This document shows positions 60,761 through 64,000 of a stretch of 64,000 nt of DNA, one piece after another. Each line of letters opens with the position of its first letter. Position 1 is the first letter of the stretch. The notes beneath the pieces were generated by a model. That model saw only the letters and a list, made by a program, of their open reading frames with translations. It was not told where the DNA came from and ran no database searches. The position numbers and the translations under genes are program-made. This stretch comes from Dendrobium chrysotoxum (taxonomy: Eukaryota; Streptophyta; Magnoliopsida; Asparagales; Orchidaceae): assembly GCA_019925795.1 (NCBI GenBank), contig CM034313.1:22556932-22620931 (forward strand). Reading direction: 5' to 3'.

Positions 60761-63700
60761 CCATATTGCTACAGTGTTATAAGGCTTCATCAGGCAGTAA
60801 GAAACCAGTCTTAAGTTCTTTAACCTGGCCTATCAAACCTCATCTTACCTAATACCCTACTTGAAATATGATGACTAATATAGGTGACCTAGACCTAGCC
60901 ATTGAACCCCAAACTCCTTAAATTAAATTTAAACGCCCCTAAGCTAGTTTAAACCCTAAACCATGCCATAGTTTACTTAAGAGACAAGGTCAAAACCCTA
61001 ATCTACATTATACTTTCCTAGTAGATTGCACCATGCATGATATTGGCCTATTCACATCGAACCCTACACGAACCTTCAAATTAGAAGCTTCATACATTAA
61101 AATCATGAACATGGCTCACCAAGCTAAGGGTTAACCCAGTAAACCTACTTAAGCTAGTTTGAGCCAGTTTAAACTAATTTAATAGGGCAAATAATTACAT
61201 TGACCCTTTATAGCCTGTAATACTCCACTAATCATCACTCAATAAATCATATGGAAGTTCCTCAAGTGTCACACTCATCTAGTCCACTTTCTTGAGTTAA
61301 AGATTGACTTGGTCAACATAACCCATGATTGGTCAAACTAACTCAAGCTTAGTTTCCTTCTTATAAACTTCAAATCCACTCACTCAAGCTTATTGGCCTT
61401 GAGCTAGTTGACTCCTTGGAGCTCCATAGAGTCTACCATAGGTGAATTGACCAAGTTTGAGAAGTCAAACTTTTTGAATGGTCAAACAACACTCCATAGG
61501 TCAAACCACCTTAAAATTTTAAAATTCCTTACAGATATTTCCCATACTCATTTGAATTTATCCCATGGCTTGAATCATCCCAAGCTCGACCCAATGTTCC
61601 CCAAAAGGGAAAAATACCTCAAGTACCCATCACCCTTGTTGGCCACTCTTTAACCCCAATCCCTACTACCTAACAACCTTGTCTACTTGGTAGAAAACCC
61701 CTCCAAGCAATCCCAACCATTGGTATGATCCCTGGTAGATGTAATAGATAAAAAAGACTTAAAATATTCATTCAGAGACTATTCACACTATAGAGCTCCT
61801 CCAAACTAGTTCTTTTTTCATATTTCTCTCCCAGACACTCCTTTACATTTCTCACTTCAAACTCCACCATTTGGAGATTATTAGTGGCAAGACCCAAGGA
61901 GCTTTGACCACTTATCCATCTCAAGCTTCTATACTCATCATCTATTATTTTTTTATCCAAGACCTCTTCATCAAAGTTGTTTCATATGATCTAAGGAACT
62001 AAACCCAATTAAAATCCAACCAAAAGACTCCTTTTACAGATGTATATTCTAAACCCTAGCCCTAACCCTAAGTATCTAAATAACTTTCCCATCCCATTGT
62101 ATGAAGCTTCCAAACTTCATACAATGGGATTATAAGCATGTATAAACCTTTGTTAGTGAGTTGGTGTAGTGAGGTCCATCATACATAAAGTTTAAAATAA
62201 ATGAAAATTTATTCATCCCACTAACTAGAGAAAGAAGTTGAAATCTAGACCATCGAGCCCGTATACTTTGTGTGGATGGTCCAAATTTTGTCGTATCATG
62301 CTTCTTATCCAAACATCCATGCCCAAAGAATGATGGATTAAATCCAAGCCATATTATTTATTCCATGTAGGATTGAATGGTCAAGAGAGCTGTCAACGTG
62401 TTAAGTAGCTTGCCCACCACATTTTCCCTTGCCAATGGTGCTCCACCATTTGGAAAGTATGAGCCTTGTCAGTGCTATTTTAAAGAAATAGTTTTAAACT
62501 TTTTATTAAATGTATTTTAATGCCTAGGGCATTGGAAAATCATAAAAATTCACTCACTGAGCCAAATTTCACATTCTAGGGCTATATGGACTCAAGAACT
62601 ATTGCTCTATAAAATGAAATTAAAATCCATTGAATTTGAGGAATACATATGAAGTAATTTGACTTTGAATGCCAATAATTTTTCTTGATTACTTCATAAA
62701 TACTTGTCTAATTTCATTAAATTTTTGAGGGAGTAAACTATGAGATTTTTTCTATATCCAATAATTTTCTCAACCTTGTTTGAAACCCCAACTACCATGA
62801 TTTGATTTTCAAATAGATAGGTCAAGATTTGACATAAAATTTTGGAAAATTACTACAAATAATCTATAGAGCATTAGGCTTTGAATCTTCTATGTTCTAT
62901 GTGTTTTTGTATAAGGGTTAGACACATTTAATTTCAAACCTCATTGAATAATAGGTAGACCTAGGTAATTGAACTTAAAGTTAGGTCTAGTAAACTTAAA
63001 AAAATATTGGAAATTTAACTCAATTCCAATAGGAATTAAACTCAAAACTATTGAACTTAGTTACATTCTAAACCCTAGGAATTAATTTGGTGTTAATTAG
63101 GAGCCATTAAGGCACTTAATTCATAAACTGAAATTTCAGCTCTAATTTTGGGGTTAAAATTTATAAAATTCATAATAAAATAAATAAAAATTATTAAATT
63201 ATAAAATAAACTACATTAAACTTTAAATTTAATATATAATTAGAGAAAGATAAAAGCATTATAAAATTTCTTTTAAAATAATCTTAATCATAACTTAGGG
63301 TATAATTAAATTTGTATTAAATTAAATCATATAAAATTACCCCATAGTCTAATTGACCATAAATTTTTAGTGATAGTACTTTGAGTCACCCTTAACTCAT
63401 AGTGTCAATCATCTCATAAAGTGAGGGTCATTTAATAAATCAATTTCACAACCCTAAGTTCCTTCTATAGGGAGAGAATTAAATAAATATATTAAACTTG
63501 TTAAAATTATAACTAATTAAATGTAAATTAGAAAAATATAAAATAAATTGATTATAAATATAAATAAATAAAATAATAAATGAAAAATAAAATAAAAATA
63601 TAATTTGCATAAAATAAAAAAGTCAAACTTTAGGAAAACCCATCATCAAGGGTTTACAAATCCAATAATTTAATAAATATAATAAAATTAAATAAAACTA

Positions 63701-64000
63701 AATAAATTATAAATAAAAAAATAAATAAATAATAATTATTAATAATTAAATAAAAATAAATTAAAATTTTAAATAGAAATTAAATAATTTTATTTAATAA
63801 TAAAAAAATTAATTCAAAATTAAATAAATAATAATAATTAAGATAAAAATGAAAGAGTATTTAATAAAAAATAAATGATTAAAATTAAATAAAATTAAAG
63901 AATAAACCAAACTTAATTAAGTTTAATTAGATAAACCCACCAATTTAAGTTAAATAATTAAGTACATCAATAATAAATCCATGGCATCATGTATTTTCTC
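60761..64000. repeat. Diverged inverted relative of the giant LTR; no gene seen
   Basis: Read on the minus strand, several landmarks of the giant repeat occur in the same order: a GGTCAA/TTGACC-rich zone (61290-61500, compare 12840-13480), then a segment with GCCCTAGGCATTAAA and GTGAAATTTGGCTCAGTG (62510-62590, compare 11890-11990), then AT-rich TTAATTAA text (63120-63950, compare 11160-11300). Similarity is loose and cannot be aligned throughout. An exact hairpin lies at 62091-62130. From about 63520 the sequence is nearly pure A/T. Confidence 0.45.
62091..62130. other. Perfect 16 bp inverted repeat, 8 nt loop
   Basis: ATCCCATTGTATGAAG (62091-62106) and CTTCATACAATGGGAT (62115-62130) are exact reverse complements around CTTCCAAA. 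No flanking TIR element was recognised. Confidence 0.92.

Noticed and set aside
62050..62075. CCCTAA-like telomere repeats
   Set aside because: Only about three degenerate units; too short to indicate an interstitial telomere tract.

Overview
This is a repeat-dominated, AT-rich stretch of a flowering-plant nuclear genome. The evidence is Sirevirus-type Copia retrotransposons primed by initiator-methionine tRNA, plant L1 and RTE LINEs, a hAT-type element, and one intron-containing plant arabinogalactan-peptide-type gene. The species cannot be named. No rRNA, tRNA or CRISPR is seen, and only one ordinary host gene (52834-53150, + strand) can be supported.

Layout. 1-1499 is a minus-strand LTR fragment (called LTR family 1 here). 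3760-6960 is a plus-strand LTR of a second Copia family (LTR family 2), split by a family 1 solo LTR at 4618-6341 with a perfect ACTTT target-site duplication (TSD). 7520-27994 is a ~20.5 kb unit: two collinear ~6.6 kb direct repeats flank ~7.3 kb without recognisable genes but with three blocks of tandem repeats. The best reading is a giant non-autonomous LTR element. 28.0-29.8 kb is unassigned.

29816-51240 is a three-layer nest. An old minus-strand L1 LINE (29816-30020, 43453-44297, 50937-51240) was hit by a family 1 solo LTR (30021-30579 plus 42308-43452; TSD GAGGT) and by a degenerate plus-strand family 2 Copia element (44298-50936). The solo LTR was in turn hit by a nearly complete minus-strand Sirevirus-like Copia element (30580-42307; TSD AGACG/AGTCG). 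That element carries both LTRs, PBS, PPT, gag, pol and an extra sense ORF (ORF3) downstream of pol. Its damage is light: one TAG in pol, two TAGs in ORF3 and one gag frameshift.

51.2-52.4 kb is AT-rich spacer. 52.4-53.15 kb holds a GC-richer promoter and the small two-exon gene. 53.15-64 kb is again repeats: RTE 3' ends, a 1,072 bp hAT-like element with a perfect 8 bp TSD (55694-56765), a 5'-truncated RTE LINE (58028-60534) inside family 2-like LTR sequence, and a diverged inverted relative of the giant LTR to the window end.

The most striking feature is in the family 1 LTRs. They carry 15 bp CpG-containing palindromes (ATCGTCC-N-GGACGAT), arranged as seven pairs per LTR. In all four LTR copies measured in full, the two members of each pair start exactly 21 bp apart, and pairs repeat about every 105 bp. 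The same motif clusters upstream of ORF3. Family 2 uses a related palindrome with a different core (ATCGTAC-N-GTACGAT). This looks like a phased protein-binding array that has diversified between element families.
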